A stretch of 64,000 nt of DNA from a bacterium (GCA_021825445.1 JAKAHA010000002.1:50461-114460); one strand, 5' to 3'; shown: positions 1 to 7,078, numbered from the stretch's first letter. Notes: a model not told the origin generated them from the letters alone. Translations and numbers: made by a program.

Positions 1-1
1 T

Positions 2-592
2 GGTTTGGGAAATTTGGGGAGCGTTAAAAATACCCTGGATAAACTGGGTGTTGATTCTATGATTTCAAAATCGATTAAAGATATTGAAAAAGCTGATGCC
101 TTGATTTTACCCGGAGTTGGTAGTGCTAGCCAAGGAATGGAAAATTTAAAAATAAACGGACTTAATAAAGTCTTAATAAATGAAATTAACAGAGGAAAAC
201 CATTCCTTGGTATCTGTCTCGGTATGCAACTTTTATTTTCAGACAGCGAAGAAGGAAATGTCAAATGTCTTGGTGTAATTGACGGAAAGGTTAAGAAATT
301 TAATTCGCAATTGAAAGTTCCACAGATCGGATGGAACCAAATAAAATATCAAAGATCAAATATCAAAGATCAAAAACTATTTAAAAAAATCCCTGATAAT
401 AGTGGTTTTTATTTTGTTAATAGTTACTATTGTCAACCTAAAGACAAATCAGTAATCGTTGGAGAAACAGAATACGGAATTAATTATTGTTCTGTTTTGA
501 TTAAGAAAAATATTGTTGCTACTCAATTTCACCCTGAAAAAAGCGGGCAAGTTGGTAAACAATTTATTAAAAATTTTATAAAACTAATATGA
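2..592 (+). CDS. hisH: Imidazole glycerol phosphate synthase, glutaminase subunit HisH (5' end outside window)
   Basis: HisH hydrolyses glutamine and channels ammonia to HisF in histidine biosynthesis. The class I amidotransferase signatures are visible: LPGVGS (oxyanion strand), the nucleophilic Cys in GICLGMQLLF and the His/Glu pair in QFHPEKSG. The ORF track starts at a TTG, but the frame is open to the window edge and reads GLGNLGSV, the normal HisH N-terminus after about 9 more residues, so the gene is cut by the window. It overlaps hisF by ATGA. Four 7-bp words at 345-372 lie in frame between the IGWNQ and FYFVNSYY segments. Confidence 0.95.
   Translation, partial: GLGNLGSVKNTLDKLGVDSMISKSIKDIEKADALILPGVGSASQGMENLKINGLNKVLINEINRGKPFLGICLGMQLLFSDSEEGNVKCLGVIDGKVKKFNSQLKVPQIGWNQIKYQRSNIKDQKLFKKIPDNSGFYFVNSYYCQPKDKSVIVGETEYGINYCSVLIKKNIVATQFHPEKSGQVGKQFIKNFIKLI
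345..372. repeat. Heptad tandem repeat inside hisH
   Basis: Four consecutive 7-bp words (aatatca, aagatca, aatatca, aagatca), equal to two perfect 14-bp units, lie inside the hisH reading frame and encode roughly YQRSNIKDQ. The same word family occurs in tsaC-tsaE (27694-27721) and between sufB and sufD. This is direct observation; the mechanism of origin is unknown. Confidence 0.85.
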
Positions 593-1347
593 TCACAAAA
601 AGAATCATTCCATGTTTGGATATGACCGAAGGAAAGGTAGTTAAAGGTATACAGTTTGTAAATTTTCGTAATGCCGGCGACCCTGTAACTTTGGTTAAAG
701 AATATGATAAGCAAGGAGCCGATGAATTGGTATTTCTAGATATAACAGCAACAACTGAAAATAGAAATATTTTATTAGATGTTGTTAAAAGAACTGCACA
801 AAATGTTTCAATTCCATTTTCAGTCGGAGGTGGAATTCGATCAGTTGAAGATATGAAGTTGGTCTTAGAAAATGGTGCTGATAAAGTTGCTGTAAACACA
901 GGAGCATTTAACAATCCCAAACTCATTACTGATTGTGCAAATTATTTTGGTAATCAGTGCGTCATTTTGTCTCTGGACGCTAGACAGGTTAAAAAAAACC
1001 GTTGGAACGTGTTTATCAACGGAGGAAAAACAGATACCGGAGTTTCGGCGGTCAAATGGGCTAAAAAAGCAGTTGCACTTGGAGCCGGCGAAATATTGCT
1101 TACCAGTATTGATACCGACGGTATGAAAAAAGGTTTTGATATTGGATTAACAAAATTAATTTCCAAAAATGTCAATGTTCCAATTATTGCATCAGGTGGT
1201 GCCGGAAAAATTGACGACTTTTATGAAATATTTAAAAAAGGTAATGCTGATGCCGCTTTGGCGGCTTCGCTTTTTCACTTTGGAGATTTAACAATTAGTC
1301 AGGTTAAAAAATATTTGTGGAATAAAAATATTCCTGTCAGACTATGA
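589..1347 (+). CDS. hisF: Imidazole glycerol phosphate synthase cyclase subunit HisF
   Basis: HisF is a (beta/alpha)8 barrel that converts PRFAR plus ammonia to IGP and AICAR. At 252 aa it is the usual length. The catalytic aspartates are seen in IPCLDM (near residue 11) and LSLDARQ (near 130), and the phosphate loops in SVGGGIRS and IASGGAG. The start ATG overlaps the hisH stop (ATGA) and the hisF stop overlaps the hisI start in the same way, so hisH-F-I are translationally coupled. The heterodimer partner HisH is adjacent. Confidence 0.97.
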   Translation: MITKRIIPCLDMTEGKVVKGIQFVNFRNAGDPVTLVKEYDKQGADELVFLDITATTENRNILLDVVKRTAQNVSIPFSVGGGIRSVEDMKLVLENGADKVAVNTGAFNNPKLITDCANYFGNQCVILSLDARQVKKNRWNVFINGGKTDTGVSAVKWAKKAVALGAGEILLTSIDTDGMKKGFDIGLTKLISKNVNVPIIASGGAGKIDDFYEIFKKGNADAALAASLFHFGDLTISQVKKYLWNKNIPVRL

Positions 1348-1658
1348 AAAAACTTATTCCAACCATTATTCAAGACTATAAATCAAAGGCAGTTTATATG
1401 CTTGGATATTCTAATGCTAAATCTTTAGAAAAAACTAAGAAAACCAGATATGTCTGGTTTTGGAGTCGCAGTCGGAAAAAACTTTGGACGAAGGGCGAAG
1501 AATCAGGAAATAAATTAAAGGTTAAGGAAATATATTTTGACTGTGATAGGGATACAATTTTAATCAAAGCCTTACTTATAGGCAAAAATGTCTGTCACAC
1601 CGGAAATTTATCTTGTTTTTCAAAGTTGTCATTTCCACGAAGGCGGGAATCCAGTTAA
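1344..1658 (+). CDS. hisI: Phosphoribosyl-AMP cyclohydrolase HisI
   Basis: HisI opens the adenine ring of PR-AMP, the third step of histidine synthesis. Diagnostic pieces are [20 protein letters not shown], the metal-binding DCDRDT and the zinc-type CHTGNLSCF. The family normally ends shortly after CF; here about nine further codons ([10 protein letters not shown]) come from a dispersed palindromic repeat that also supplies the stop. HisI and HisE are often fused as HisIE; here they are separate ORFs with the repeat between them, so the repeat may have split an ancestral fusion (inference). Confidence 0.93.
   Translation: MKKLIPTIIQDYKSKAVYMLGYSNAKSLEKTKKTRYVWFWSRSRKKLWTKGEESGNKLKVKEIYFDCDRDTILIKALLIGKNVCHTGNLSCFSKLSFPRRRESS
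1628..1654. repeat. Palindromic repeat at the hisI-hisE junction
   Basis: The segment begins GTCATTTCC and ends GGCGGGAATCCAG, a copy of a dispersed bacterial repeat with the core TCATTCCCGC...GCGGGAAT. It forms an imperfect hairpin and encodes the extra HisI C-terminus. Two related copies in opposite orientation are at 31523-31616. Confidence 0.8.
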
Positions 1659-1668
1659 ACACAAACAT

Positions 1669-1944
1669 ATGAAACTTAATAATTTGATAGAAATAATCCG
1701 AGATCGAAAGCTTAAAATGCCAACTAATTCGTATGTGGCTTCCCTATTCAGATTAGGAGAAGATCGGATTATTCAAAAAGTTGGTGAAGAAGCCATCGAA
1801 GTAGTGATCGCGGCAAAAAATAAAAACAAACAAAGAATTATTTCAGAAGTTTCCGATCTAATATTTCAACTATTTATTCTTTTAACTTTAAAAGAAATTA
1901 CTTTATCAGATATAGAAAAAGAGTTGGAAAGTCGAACTAAATAA
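1669..1944 (+). CDS. hisE: Phosphoribosyl-ATP pyrophosphatase HisE
   Basis: HisE removes pyrophosphate from PR-ATP, the second histidine step. The all-alpha MazG-like core is seen as NSYVASLF, KVGEEAIEVVIAA and EVSDLIFQLFILL. The ORF track begins at 1588, but that extension is the hisI tail and repeat read in another frame; the ATG at 1669 gives the normal start (MKLNNLIEII) and a 91-aa protein of family length. It is the last gene of the his run; the next gene is convergent. Confidence 0.93.
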   Translation: MKLNNLIEIIRDRKLKMPTNSYVASLFRLGEDRIIQKVGEEAIEVVIAAKNKNKQRIISEVSDLIFQLFILLTLKEITLSDIEKELESRTK

Positions 1945-1948
1945 AATA

Positions 1949-2647
1949 TTATTTTGCTAAAAAATGTTTTCTTTCATTGTCAGAAAATTTTTCTATGGCA
2001 TATCTAAGCATTGTTCGTGGCATCGTTTTATAATGTTTGTTTAAGAAATCTGTCTCTGTTTTTTTATCTTTTTTCCCAACTTCACGGAGTGCCCAGCCAA
2101 CTGCTTTGTGAATCAAGTCATGTTTATCACTTAAATGAATCTCCGAAATTTTTAATGTATCTTCAAATTGATTTTCACGAATAAATGCAAAAGTAGAAAT
2201 AATTGCAATTCTCTTTTCCCATAGATTTTTTGATTTTGCCAATTTATATAAAATCTTTCTGTCTTTGTCGAGTAACCAATTTCCTAAAATATAATGACAA
2301 GAAAGATCAACGAGATCCCAATTATTGATTTTTTTGGTGTTTTTTAAATAAAAATTAACTATCTCTTCTTTAAATTTATTATCATCTATTTTTTCGTATT
2401 TTAATCTTAAAATCATCAAAGCGGAAAGACGATATTCATGGATTTTGCTATCCAGTAGTTTTTGCAAATCATCTAATTGAAGTGTTTGATATTTTTTACT
2501 GATTTCTCGAAGCTTAGGAACTGTAATCCCTATGAAGATATCCCCTTCTCCATATTGCCCTTTTCCCGTTTTAAAAAACCAGCTTAAATTTTTTGCTCTT
2601 TCTGGATCAGCTATTTTTTCTAATTCATTATAAAAAAACTGCAACAT
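1949..2647 (-). CDS. DNA alkylation repair protein, AlkD-like HEAT-repeat glycosylase
   Basis: The 232-aa protein resembles the AlkC/AlkD family of HEAT-like DNA glycosylases that remove N3- and N7-alkylpurines. Supporting text includes GVTVPKLR-like GITVPKLREISKKY, the helical repeat HEYRLSALMILRLKYEK, NNWDLVDLSCHYILG, and WEKRIAIISTFAFIR followed by HKAVGWALREVGKKD. This order and spacing are typical of the family. It converges on hisE and diverges from rfbC, sharing a 49-bp intergenic region with a TATAAT box on each strand. Confidence 0.88.
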   Translation of the reverse strand: MLQFFYNELEKIADPERAKNLSWFFKTGKGQYGEGDIFIGITVPKLREISKKYQTLQLDDLQKLLDSKIHEYRLSALMILRLKYEKIDDNKFKEEIVNFYLKNTKKINNWDLVDLSCHYILGNWLLDKDRKILYKLAKSKNLWEKRIAIISTFAFIRENQFEDTLKISEIHLSDKHDLIHKAVGWALREVGKKDKKTETDFLNKHYKTMPRTMLRYAIEKFSDNERKHFLAK

Positions 2648-2683
2648 ATTTAATAATAATTATACAATCAAATGTTATTTTGT

Positions 2684-2689
2684 TATAAT
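2684..2689 (+). promoter_or_regulatory. Extended -10 promoter of rfbC (leaderless)
   Basis: TGTTATAAT ends 7 nt before the rfbC ATG, which predicts transcription starting at or one base before the start codon. No convincing -35 is seen 16-18 bp upstream, but the TGn extension fits an extended -10. On the other strand a TATAAT at 2659-2664 faces the AlkD-like gene. Confidence 0.55.
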
Positions 2690-2696
2690 TTACCTT

Positions 2697-3335
2697 ATGA
2701 AAATTTTAGATGTAAGCTCGGTTATTTTTCCCGAAATTAAAGTAATTAAATACGCTCGTTTTGTTGACACACGTGGATTTTTCACCGAGATTTACAGGAA
2801 AAGTGATTTTCAGAAAATCGATTTTTTAAAAAATAAAGAGTTTTTGCAATGTAATGTTAGCAGTTCGGAAAAAGGAGTCATCCGAGGTCTTCACCTACAG
2901 TGGAACCCCTATCTTGATAAATTAGTAAGGGTTGTAAACGGAAGAATGATTGACTTGTTTCTTGATATTCGTCTAAATTCCCCAACATTTGGGAAAATTG
3001 GTACATATGAGTTAGTTGGACACGATGATAAAGAATATAATGAGTGGATTTGGATCCCAAAGGGTTTTGCTCATGGAAGTGTTTTTAAAGAAAAAACTAC
3101 TATTGAATACTTTTGTACATCAGAGTATAGCCCTCAAACGGAAGCATCCATTTATCCTCTAGCTCCAGATATTGACTGGTCTCTAACCGACATATCTATC
3201 AAGATTTTTTTCAATGATTTTGTTAATAACGAATCACTTATGTCAGAGAAAGATAAAAAAGGTTTTACTTTGGCTCAATGGTTAAAAGATGAAAAGTCAA
3301 AAAACTTTATTTATGACGACCAAAATAGAGTTTAA
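2697..3335 (+). CDS. rfbC: dTDP-4-dehydrorhamnose 3,5-epimerase (RmlC-type cupin)
   Basis: This 212-aa cupin resembles RmlC, which epimerises C3 and C5 of dTDP-4-keto-6-deoxyglucose. The expected segments are FVDTRGFFTEIYRK, GVIRGLHLQWNP (catalytic His), the Asp of DLFLDIRLNSPTFGK and WIPKGFAHGS. It is a little longer than typical RmlC because of a C-terminal tail. RmlA, RmlB and RmlD are not in the window. The 3' end overlaps the aminotransferase gene by 23 nt, suggesting an operon that makes an amino- or deoxy-sugar. Confidence 0.9.
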   Translation: MKILDVSSVIFPEIKVIKYARFVDTRGFFTEIYRKSDFQKIDFLKNKEFLQCNVSSSEKGVIRGLHLQWNPYLDKLVRVVNGRMIDLFLDIRLNSPTFGKIGTYELVGHDDKEYNEWIWIPKGFAHGSVFKEKTTIEYFCTSEYSPQTEASIYPLAPDIDWSLTDISIKIFFNDFVNNESLMSEKDKKGFTLAQWLKDEKSKNFIYDDQNRV

Positions 3336-4419
3336 TGATCTTAATATTCGTGCAAAAAAATATCGTAGTGAAATTAAAAAGTTGATTGACAAAGTAATTG
3401 ATTCTAATTATTGTCTTAATGGACCTGAAAATAGAAAGCTTGAAAAAAACCTTTTGCATTTTTTAAAAAATGGATTTATTACAACGGTTTCTTCAGGTCA
3501 CGATGCAATTTTTTTAACTCTCAAGTCTTTAAAATTAAATAAAGAGGATGAGGTTATTTTTCCTGTCAATTCTAATCCAACCGCTTTCCCAATTGCCCAA
3601 ACGGGTGTCACACTTATACCCTGTGACGTTGATAAAAATGGATTAATTGATCCAAAAGAAATTTTAAAAAAACTTTCAAAAAATACACGAGCTATAGTAG
3701 TCACTCATCTTTACGGACTGGTCTGCGATGTAGATAAAATAAAAGAAATTATAGGAGATAAAAATACTTTTTTAATTGAGGACTGTGCCCAAGCTTTTGG
3801 AAGTCAATATAAAAATAAGTCTGTTGGAACTTTAGGTGATTTTGGATGCTTTTCTTTTTATCCAACTAAAAATCTAGGTACATTAGGAGATGGAGGTGCT
3901 ATTTGGATAAAAAATAAAGATTTTTATAATTATATTTGTTTGGCAAAATATTACGGTGAGAAAAAAAGATATTATAGTCGATTTATTTCTGGTCATAGTC
4001 GTATACCTGAAATTCAAGCCGGCATTTTGAATATTTATTTTAAAAATATTAAGCAGGAATTAAATTCCAGAATTCAACTGGCTAAATATTTTTATAAAAA
4101 AATTAATGAAGAAAAATTAAACAATTATATTGTGCCGTTAGATAATAATTACCTATCACCTCTTCACCTATTTGTTATTAAAGCAAAAAAAAGAAATAAA
4201 TTGATAAAATATTTAAAAAGTAAGGGAATTCCAACCCTTATTCACTATCCTTATCCTATTCATTTGATACCTGCTTTTTCTTATCTTGGTTATAAATCTA
4301 AAGATTTTTTGATCGCCGAGCGGTTGGCAAAAAATATACTAAGTCTTCCATTTCATCCGATGATAACGAAAAAACAAGTTGATTATATTTTTACTATTAT
4401 TCATAAATTTTATTATTAG
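3313..4419 (+). CDS. DegT/DnrJ/EryC1 family sugar aminotransferase
   Basis: This PLP-dependent, fold-type I aminotransferase family acts on keto-sugars attached to nucleotides. The N-terminal TTVSSGHDAIFLTLK, the LIEDCAQAFGS motif (PLP-binding Asp) and the lysine in FSFYPTKNLGTLGDGG (Schiff-base Lys) are visible. The ATG at 3313 (MTTKIEFNDLN) is preferred over 3289 because it matches the family start; it still overlaps rfbC. A short cctc-T7-gagg stem follows the gene near 4440. The substrate is unknown; a dTDP-hexose is plausible from context. Confidence 0.9.
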   Translation: MTTKIEFNDLNIRAKKYRSEIKKLIDKVIDSNYCLNGPENRKLEKNLLHFLKNGFITTVSSGHDAIFLTLKSLKLNKEDEVIFPVNSNPTAFPIAQTGVTLIPCDVDKNGLIDPKEILKKLSKNTRAIVVTHLYGLVCDVDKIKEIIGDKNTFLIEDCAQAFGSQYKNKSVGTLGDFGCFSFYPTKNLGTLGDGGAIWIKNKDFYNYICLAKYYGEKKRYYSRFISGHSRIPEIQAGILNIYFKNIKQELNSRIQLAKYFYKKINEEKLNNYIVPLDNNYLSPLHLFVIKAKKRNKLIKYLKSKGIPTLIHYPYPIHLIPAFSYLGYKSKDFLIAERLAKNILSLPFHPMITKKQVDYIFTIIHKFYY

Positions 4420-4470
4420 TTTTGATTATGATTTTTTTAACCTCTTTTTTTGAGGCTATTTATTGACTAA

Positions 4471-5175
4471 ATGAAAAAACTAAAAAGTCTAAGTATATTT
4501 TTCCCCTTCCTTAATGACGAAAAAACTGTTGCTAAGGCAATCGGTCTTGCTTACTCTGAAGGAAGTAAATTTACCGATGATCTGGAAGTTATTGCCATAA
4601 ATGGCGGAAAATCTCGTGATAAAACTTTTTTGGAAATCAAAAAACAAAAGAAAAAATATCTCAATTTGATAATTATTGACAAAACTGAAAATGACGAAGG
4701 TTATGCCGTAATCAAATATGGATTATTCAAAGCATCAAAGGACTGGGTTTTTTATACAGACGGAGATCTTCAATATGATATTAAAGAATTTTCCAAATTG
4801 GTGGATAAACAAATTCAAACTCGAGTCGACGTTGTTAATGGCTATAAAAAAAATCGAAACGATAATGCACTTCGAAAAATATTTGGTTTTTTATATCAAA
4901 AAATTTCAAAATATTTATTTAAATTGCCTATAAGCGATCTTGACTGTGATTTTAGGCTTATTAGGAAAAGATTTTTTAAAAAAATTGTTTTAAAATCTCA
5001 AAATTCATCAATACTGCTTGAAATGATTAAAAAACTAGAAAAGTGTGGGGCAAAATTTTCTGAAGTTGAAATTACACATTATCCTCGCCAATATGGTCAA
5101 TCAAATTACAAAGTTTTTAATCTTTTTAAAGAAAAAATATTTGGTGACTATAAAGTTTTTAAATCACTTAAATAA
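4471..5175 (+). CDS. Glycosyltransferase family 2 (dolichol-phosphate-mannose synthase-like)
   Basis: This is a soluble GT-A fold protein of 234 aa. The N-terminal SIFFPFLNDEKTV aligns with the family start, VIAINGGKSRDKT replaces the usual D(D)xSxD region, and YTDGDLQYD holds the metal-binding DxD. No C-terminal membrane segments are present, as in short DPM1-like enzymes. It probably transfers a sugar to a lipid phosphate carrier (inference). The first catalytic region has Asn where many homologues have Asp, a modest oddity. Confidence 0.85.
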   Translation: MKKLKSLSIFFPFLNDEKTVAKAIGLAYSEGSKFTDDLEVIAINGGKSRDKTFLEIKKQKKKYLNLIIIDKTENDEGYAVIKYGLFKASKDWVFYTDGDLQYDIKEFSKLVDKQIQTRVDVVNGYKKNRNDNALRKIFGFLYQKISKYLFKLPISDLDCDFRLIRKRFFKKIVLKSQNSSILLEMIKKLEKCGAKFSEVEITHYPRQYGQSNYKVFNLFKEKIFGDYKVFKSLK

Positions 5176-5217
5176 ATCCTAATTTCCTTCATTTATAGTA
5201 TAATTTACCAATTAATT

Positions 5218-5298
5218 GCTATCGTAGCTCAGCGGTACCTGCCCGCAACGCCTTCGCAAGCTCGACTTGCGTGGCAGGCGGGGAGCACCCGTTTTATA
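5218..5298 (+). pseudogene. Broken 5' half-copy of tRNA-Met interrupted by a 45-nt palindrome
   Basis: The first 20 nt (GCTATCGTAGCTCAGCGGTA) are identical to the intact tRNA-Met at 5541. The copy is then interrupted by a 45-nt inverted-repeat element, resumes as GAGCACCCGTTT and ends just past the anticodon loop, where CAT has become TAT. The 3' half is absent and the GIY-YIG gene follows at once. A TATAAT box at about 5199 lies upstream. It cannot fold as a tRNA, so it is a truncated duplicate. Confidence 0.88.
5238..5282. repeat. 45-nt palindromic element inserted in the D-loop of the broken tRNA copy
   Basis: The outer arms CCTGCC and GGCAGG enclose an inner perfect hairpin CGCAAG-ctcga-CTTGCG. 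The insertion point is exact because both tRNA copies can be aligned base by base on either side of it. GC content is far above the surroundings. Confidence 0.85.
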
Positions 5299-5303
5299 AC
5301 ATT

Positions 5304-5540
5304 ATGTTTTATACATATGTTTTGGAAAGTACTGTAGATAAAAAATTATATATTGGTTTTACTGGAAATTTAAAAAAAAGAGTTAGTGAACATAATCAAG
5401 GACAAGTAATGGCAACGAAATCAAGAAGACCGTTAATATTAATATATTATGAAGCTTGTTTGAATGAAGGCAAAGCTATAAAAAGAGAAAAGTATTTTAA
5501 AACAGGATTTGGTAGAAGGTATTTAAAAGAAAGAATTTAA
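5304..5540 (+). CDS. GIY-YIG nuclease family protein (UPF0213-like)
   Basis: This 78-aa single-domain GIY-YIG endonuclease has FYTYVLES and LYIGFTGNLKKRVSEHNQG (the two halves of the motif with the catalytic Arg), the metal-binding Glu in YYEACLNEGKAIKREKYFK and the tail FGRRYLKERI. The ORF track start at 5271 reads through repeat and tRNA sequence, so the ATG at 5304 is chosen. The stop TAA abuts the first base of the intact tRNA-Met. The gene is thus framed by a half tRNA and a whole tRNA, which suggests homing-like insertion. Confidence 0.92.
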   Translation: MFYTYVLESTVDKKLYIGFTGNLKKRVSEHNQGQVMATKSRRPLILIYYEACLNEGKAIKREKYFKTGFGRRYLKERI

Positions 5541-5615
5541 GCTATCGTAGCTCAGCGGTAGAGCACCCGTTTCATAAGCGGGACGTCACAGGTTCGAATC
5601 CTGTCGATAGCACCA
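5541..5615 (+). tRNA. tRNA-Met(CAT), elongator type or tRNA-Ile2
   Basis: A full cloverleaf can be drawn: acceptor GCTATCG/CGATAGC, D-arm GCTC/GAGC, anticodon stem CCCGT/GCGGG with loop TTCATAA, T-arm ACAGG-TTCGAAT-CCTGT, discriminator A and an encoded CCA at 5613-5615. Position 1 pairs with 72, so it is not an initiator. CAT could also be tRNA-Ile2 that is modified by TilS; sequence alone does not decide. Confidence 0.93.
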
Positions 5616-5679
5616 AGCTTTCTTACTCACGTACAATCTGATTTTGTTAATGAAGTGCCAGGTTCCGTGTTTTATGTAT

Positions 5680-5889
5680 TTATTTAACCGGCGTATAATT
5701 AAACAGTGTACCTTTAGAAAATGTTGTTACCTGGTTTTTATTCTTCATAGTTGAAGTTGAAACACACCGAGCCGACACATCTTCTAGAATTATAATCTTG
5801 CAAGTATTATGTTTTCTTGCTCGAACTGGTTTTTCTAGTTTATATACCGATTGATTAAAACCTACTGTTGATCCTTTTGGAATCTCCAT
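5680..5889 (-). CDS. Small hypothetical protein (69 aa)
   Basis: Not recognised. The product is basic with two Cys and no membrane segment (starts MEIPKGSTVGFNQ, ends LFNYTPVK). Support for a real gene comes from a good promoter immediately upstream on the same strand (TTGAAT, 16 bp, TATAAT) and from being the only ORF in the stretch 5616-6032. The leader would be about 10-17 nt, with no clear Shine-Dalgarno. Confidence 0.45.
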   Translation of the reverse strand: MEIPKGSTVGFNQSVYKLEKPVRARKHNTCKIIILEDVSARCVSTSTMKNKNQVTTFSKGTLFNYTPVK

Positions 5890-5906
5890 ATGAATTTTTA
5901 ATTGAC

Positions 5907-5934
5907 ATTATATTAAAATTAACAATTAATTCAA
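5907..5934 (-). promoter_or_regulatory. Sigma70-type promoter for the 69-aa ORF
   Basis: On the minus strand TTGAAT (5934-5929) is followed after 16 bp by TATAAT (5912-5907); the ATG is 17 nt further on. Confidence 0.55.
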
Positions 5935-5945
5935 TATTGAACGTT

Positions 5946-5972
5946 TTCTTGTTGTTTATAAACAACAAAGAA
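5946..5972. promoter_or_regulatory. Near-perfect palindrome upstream of the YHYH gene, possible operator
   Basis: GTTGTTTATAAACAAC is a perfect 16-bp palindrome (5951-5966), and the symmetry extends to about 27 bp with one interruption. It lies between the divergent 69-aa ORF and the secreted protein gene. No T-run follows in either direction, so an operator is more likely than a terminator (inference). Confidence 0.45.
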
Positions 5973-6032
5973 TAACCTGCTTTTTAGCCTTCTTTTGTAG
6001 ACTATTAACGACAAGAGTAGTATAATCGGTTA

Positions 6033-6455
6033 ATGAGAAAAGTTTTTCTCGTAATTCTTGTTTTTCTTTCGCCCTTTATTTTTAGTAATCCTGTTTTTGC
6101 TCATCCAGGAAGGACTGCATCTGACGGATGTCACTATTGTAGAACGAGATGTGACTATTGGGGAGTTCCTTGGTACGAGAGACATTGTCATAATGGAGGC
6201 ACTGTTCAAGGAGTTCAAGAATCTGCCCCTGTTTATAATCCACCAACTAGTACTCCAATTCCCTTACCAACATGGACACCTGCTCCAACTGAAACCCCAA
6301 TACCAACGGATACACCTACTCCTACTATCACACTGACACCTATACCAACAAAAATAATCTCTGTCATAAAAAAAGCTACTTCTAAAAAAATCAGTAAGCC
6401 AAATAACAAAACTATCAAGAAGAAAACCTTTTGGCAGTGGTTATTTAATAGATAA
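6033..6455 (+). CDS. Secreted YHYH-type Cys/His protein with Pro/Thr stalk
   Basis: A signal peptide (about residues 1-23, cleavage after VFA) leads into a compact HPGRTASDGCHYCRTRCDYW...ERHCHNG domain, the Cys/His pattern seen in small extracellular YHYH-like domains. A stalk of TPxPT repeats (residues about 72-106) and a basic tail ending TFWQWLFNR follow. The product is probably exported and held at the surface through the tail (inference). A TATAAT box ends 6 nt before the ATG, so the transcript is probably leaderless. Function unknown; metal binding is plausible. Confidence 0.75.
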   Translation: MRKVFLVILVFLSPFIFSNPVFAHPGRTASDGCHYCRTRCDYWGVPWYERHCHNGGTVQGVQESAPVYNPPTSTPIPLPTWTPAPTETPIPTDTPTPTITLTPIPTKIISVIKKATSKKISKPNNKTIKKKTFWQWLFNR

Positions 6456-6622
6456 AATTTCCTGAAAATTAAACTTCCTGTTGGTATTTTGAAACAATGA
6501 AGAAAATATTTTTAAATTATCTCCAAGTAAAATAGCCAACTATAAATATTGTCTTTTCAAATACAAATGTGAAATAGACACACAAACAAGACTTGTATAT
6601 GGAAAGGTACTCCTGTATTTAG

Positions 6623-6739
6623 TTCTTAGAATTTAAATACAATTTTCAAAAATACAACAAAAATTTAGAACCAAAACGAAATTCTTTATGTAACTATTGT
6701 GACTACCAACAGATCTGTCCGGTTTTTAAAGAGAGATAA
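6623..6739 (+). pseudogene. C-terminal remnant of a PD-(D/E)XK (RecB/Cas4-like) nuclease
   Basis: In the frame ending TAA at 6737 the peptide NSLCNYCDYQQICPVFKER appears, the Cys-rich iron-sulphur C-terminus typical of PDDEXK_1/Cas4-like nucleases (LCxxCDYxxICP). Upstream the frame hits a stop after about 38 codons and no N-terminal nuclease motifs are found, so only the tail of the gene survives. It is too short for the ORF track. The remaining bases 6456-6622 hold no ORF that I can support. Confidence 0.6.
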
Positions 6740-6750
6740 ATTTACTTTGG

Positions 6751-6870
6751 TTATTTTCTTCTCAATTCTTTATCAAATTTTCCGAAAAAGATAAACATCA
6801 GAAAGAAGGCAATTAAAACTAATGCGTAACCTACTTGAAATTTTCTAAAAAACTCAGTTAAATCAATCAT
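6751..6870 (-). CDS. Tiny single-pass membrane protein (39 aa)
   Basis: Missing from the ORF track because of size. It starts MIDLTEFFRKFQVGYALV and has one hydrophobic span (about residues 14-30) followed by a charged tail KFDKELRRK. The ATG overlaps the stop of the preceding membrane protein by 8 nt, which strongly suggests translational coupling and a two-gene operon. No family recognised. Confidence 0.6.
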   Translation of the reverse strand: MIDLTEFFRKFQVGYALVLIAFFLMFIFFGKFDKELRRK

Positions 6871-7045
6871 AAGAAAAAGTGGCTCTTTCTAATTTTAAAG
6901 CCAAAGACAAACTAATAATAATTAAGATGAGATCAAATATCAACACAAAAAGATTATTGATTGTCGGAACAGTTAGGATCAGAGTAGCGGCTATGTTAGT
7001 AAATAATGAAGAAAATACTCTCAAATGATATAGTTGAATATTCAT
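6863..7045 (-). CDS. Small membrane protein (60 aa)
   Basis: Starting at MNIQLYHLRVFSSL, the protein is almost entirely two hydrophobic helices (residues about 12-30 and 32-52) with a charged end. The start at 7045 is chosen over 7105 because a promoter (CTGACA, 17 bp, TATTAT) lies at 7078-7050, so the longer form would not be transcribed. It is coupled to the 39-aa ORF downstream. Function unknown; a paired small membrane module such as a toxin-like or transport accessory cannot be excluded. Confidence 0.6.
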   Translation of the reverse strand: MNIQLYHLRVFSSLFTNIAATLILTVPTINNLFVLIFDLILIIISLSLALKLERATFSYD

Positions 7046-7049
7046 AATA

Positions 7050-7078
7050 ATAATAACCAACAATTTTTTACATGTCAG
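7050..7078 (-). promoter_or_regulatory. Promoter of the small membrane protein operon
   Basis: CTGACA and TATTAT are separated by 17 bp on the minus strand; the -10 ends 4 nt before the ATG at 7045. Confidence 0.5.

Noticed and set aside
345-372. Tandem words as a CRISPR array
   Set aside because: The units are 7 bp with no spacers, and the arrays are translated. No cas genes are intact in the window.
589-592. Alternative genetic code with TGA as Gly
   Set aside because: TGA ends hisH, hisF and the LCP gene at the expected places, so the standard bacterial code applies.
1588-1668. Longer HisE start ([11 protein letters not shown]...)
   Set aside because: The sequence is the hisI end and the palindrome in another frame; homology starts at MKLNNL.
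5271-5303. N-terminal extension of the GIY-YIG protein (MAGGEHPFYNI)
   Set aside because: These codons are the palindrome and tRNA fragment; the domain begins at MFYTYV.
6058-6336. 92-aa plus-strand ORF overlapping the YHYH gene
   Set aside because: It is out of frame with a gene that has a signal peptide, a Cys/His domain and a promoter; hydrophobicity comes from the signal-peptide codons in another frame.
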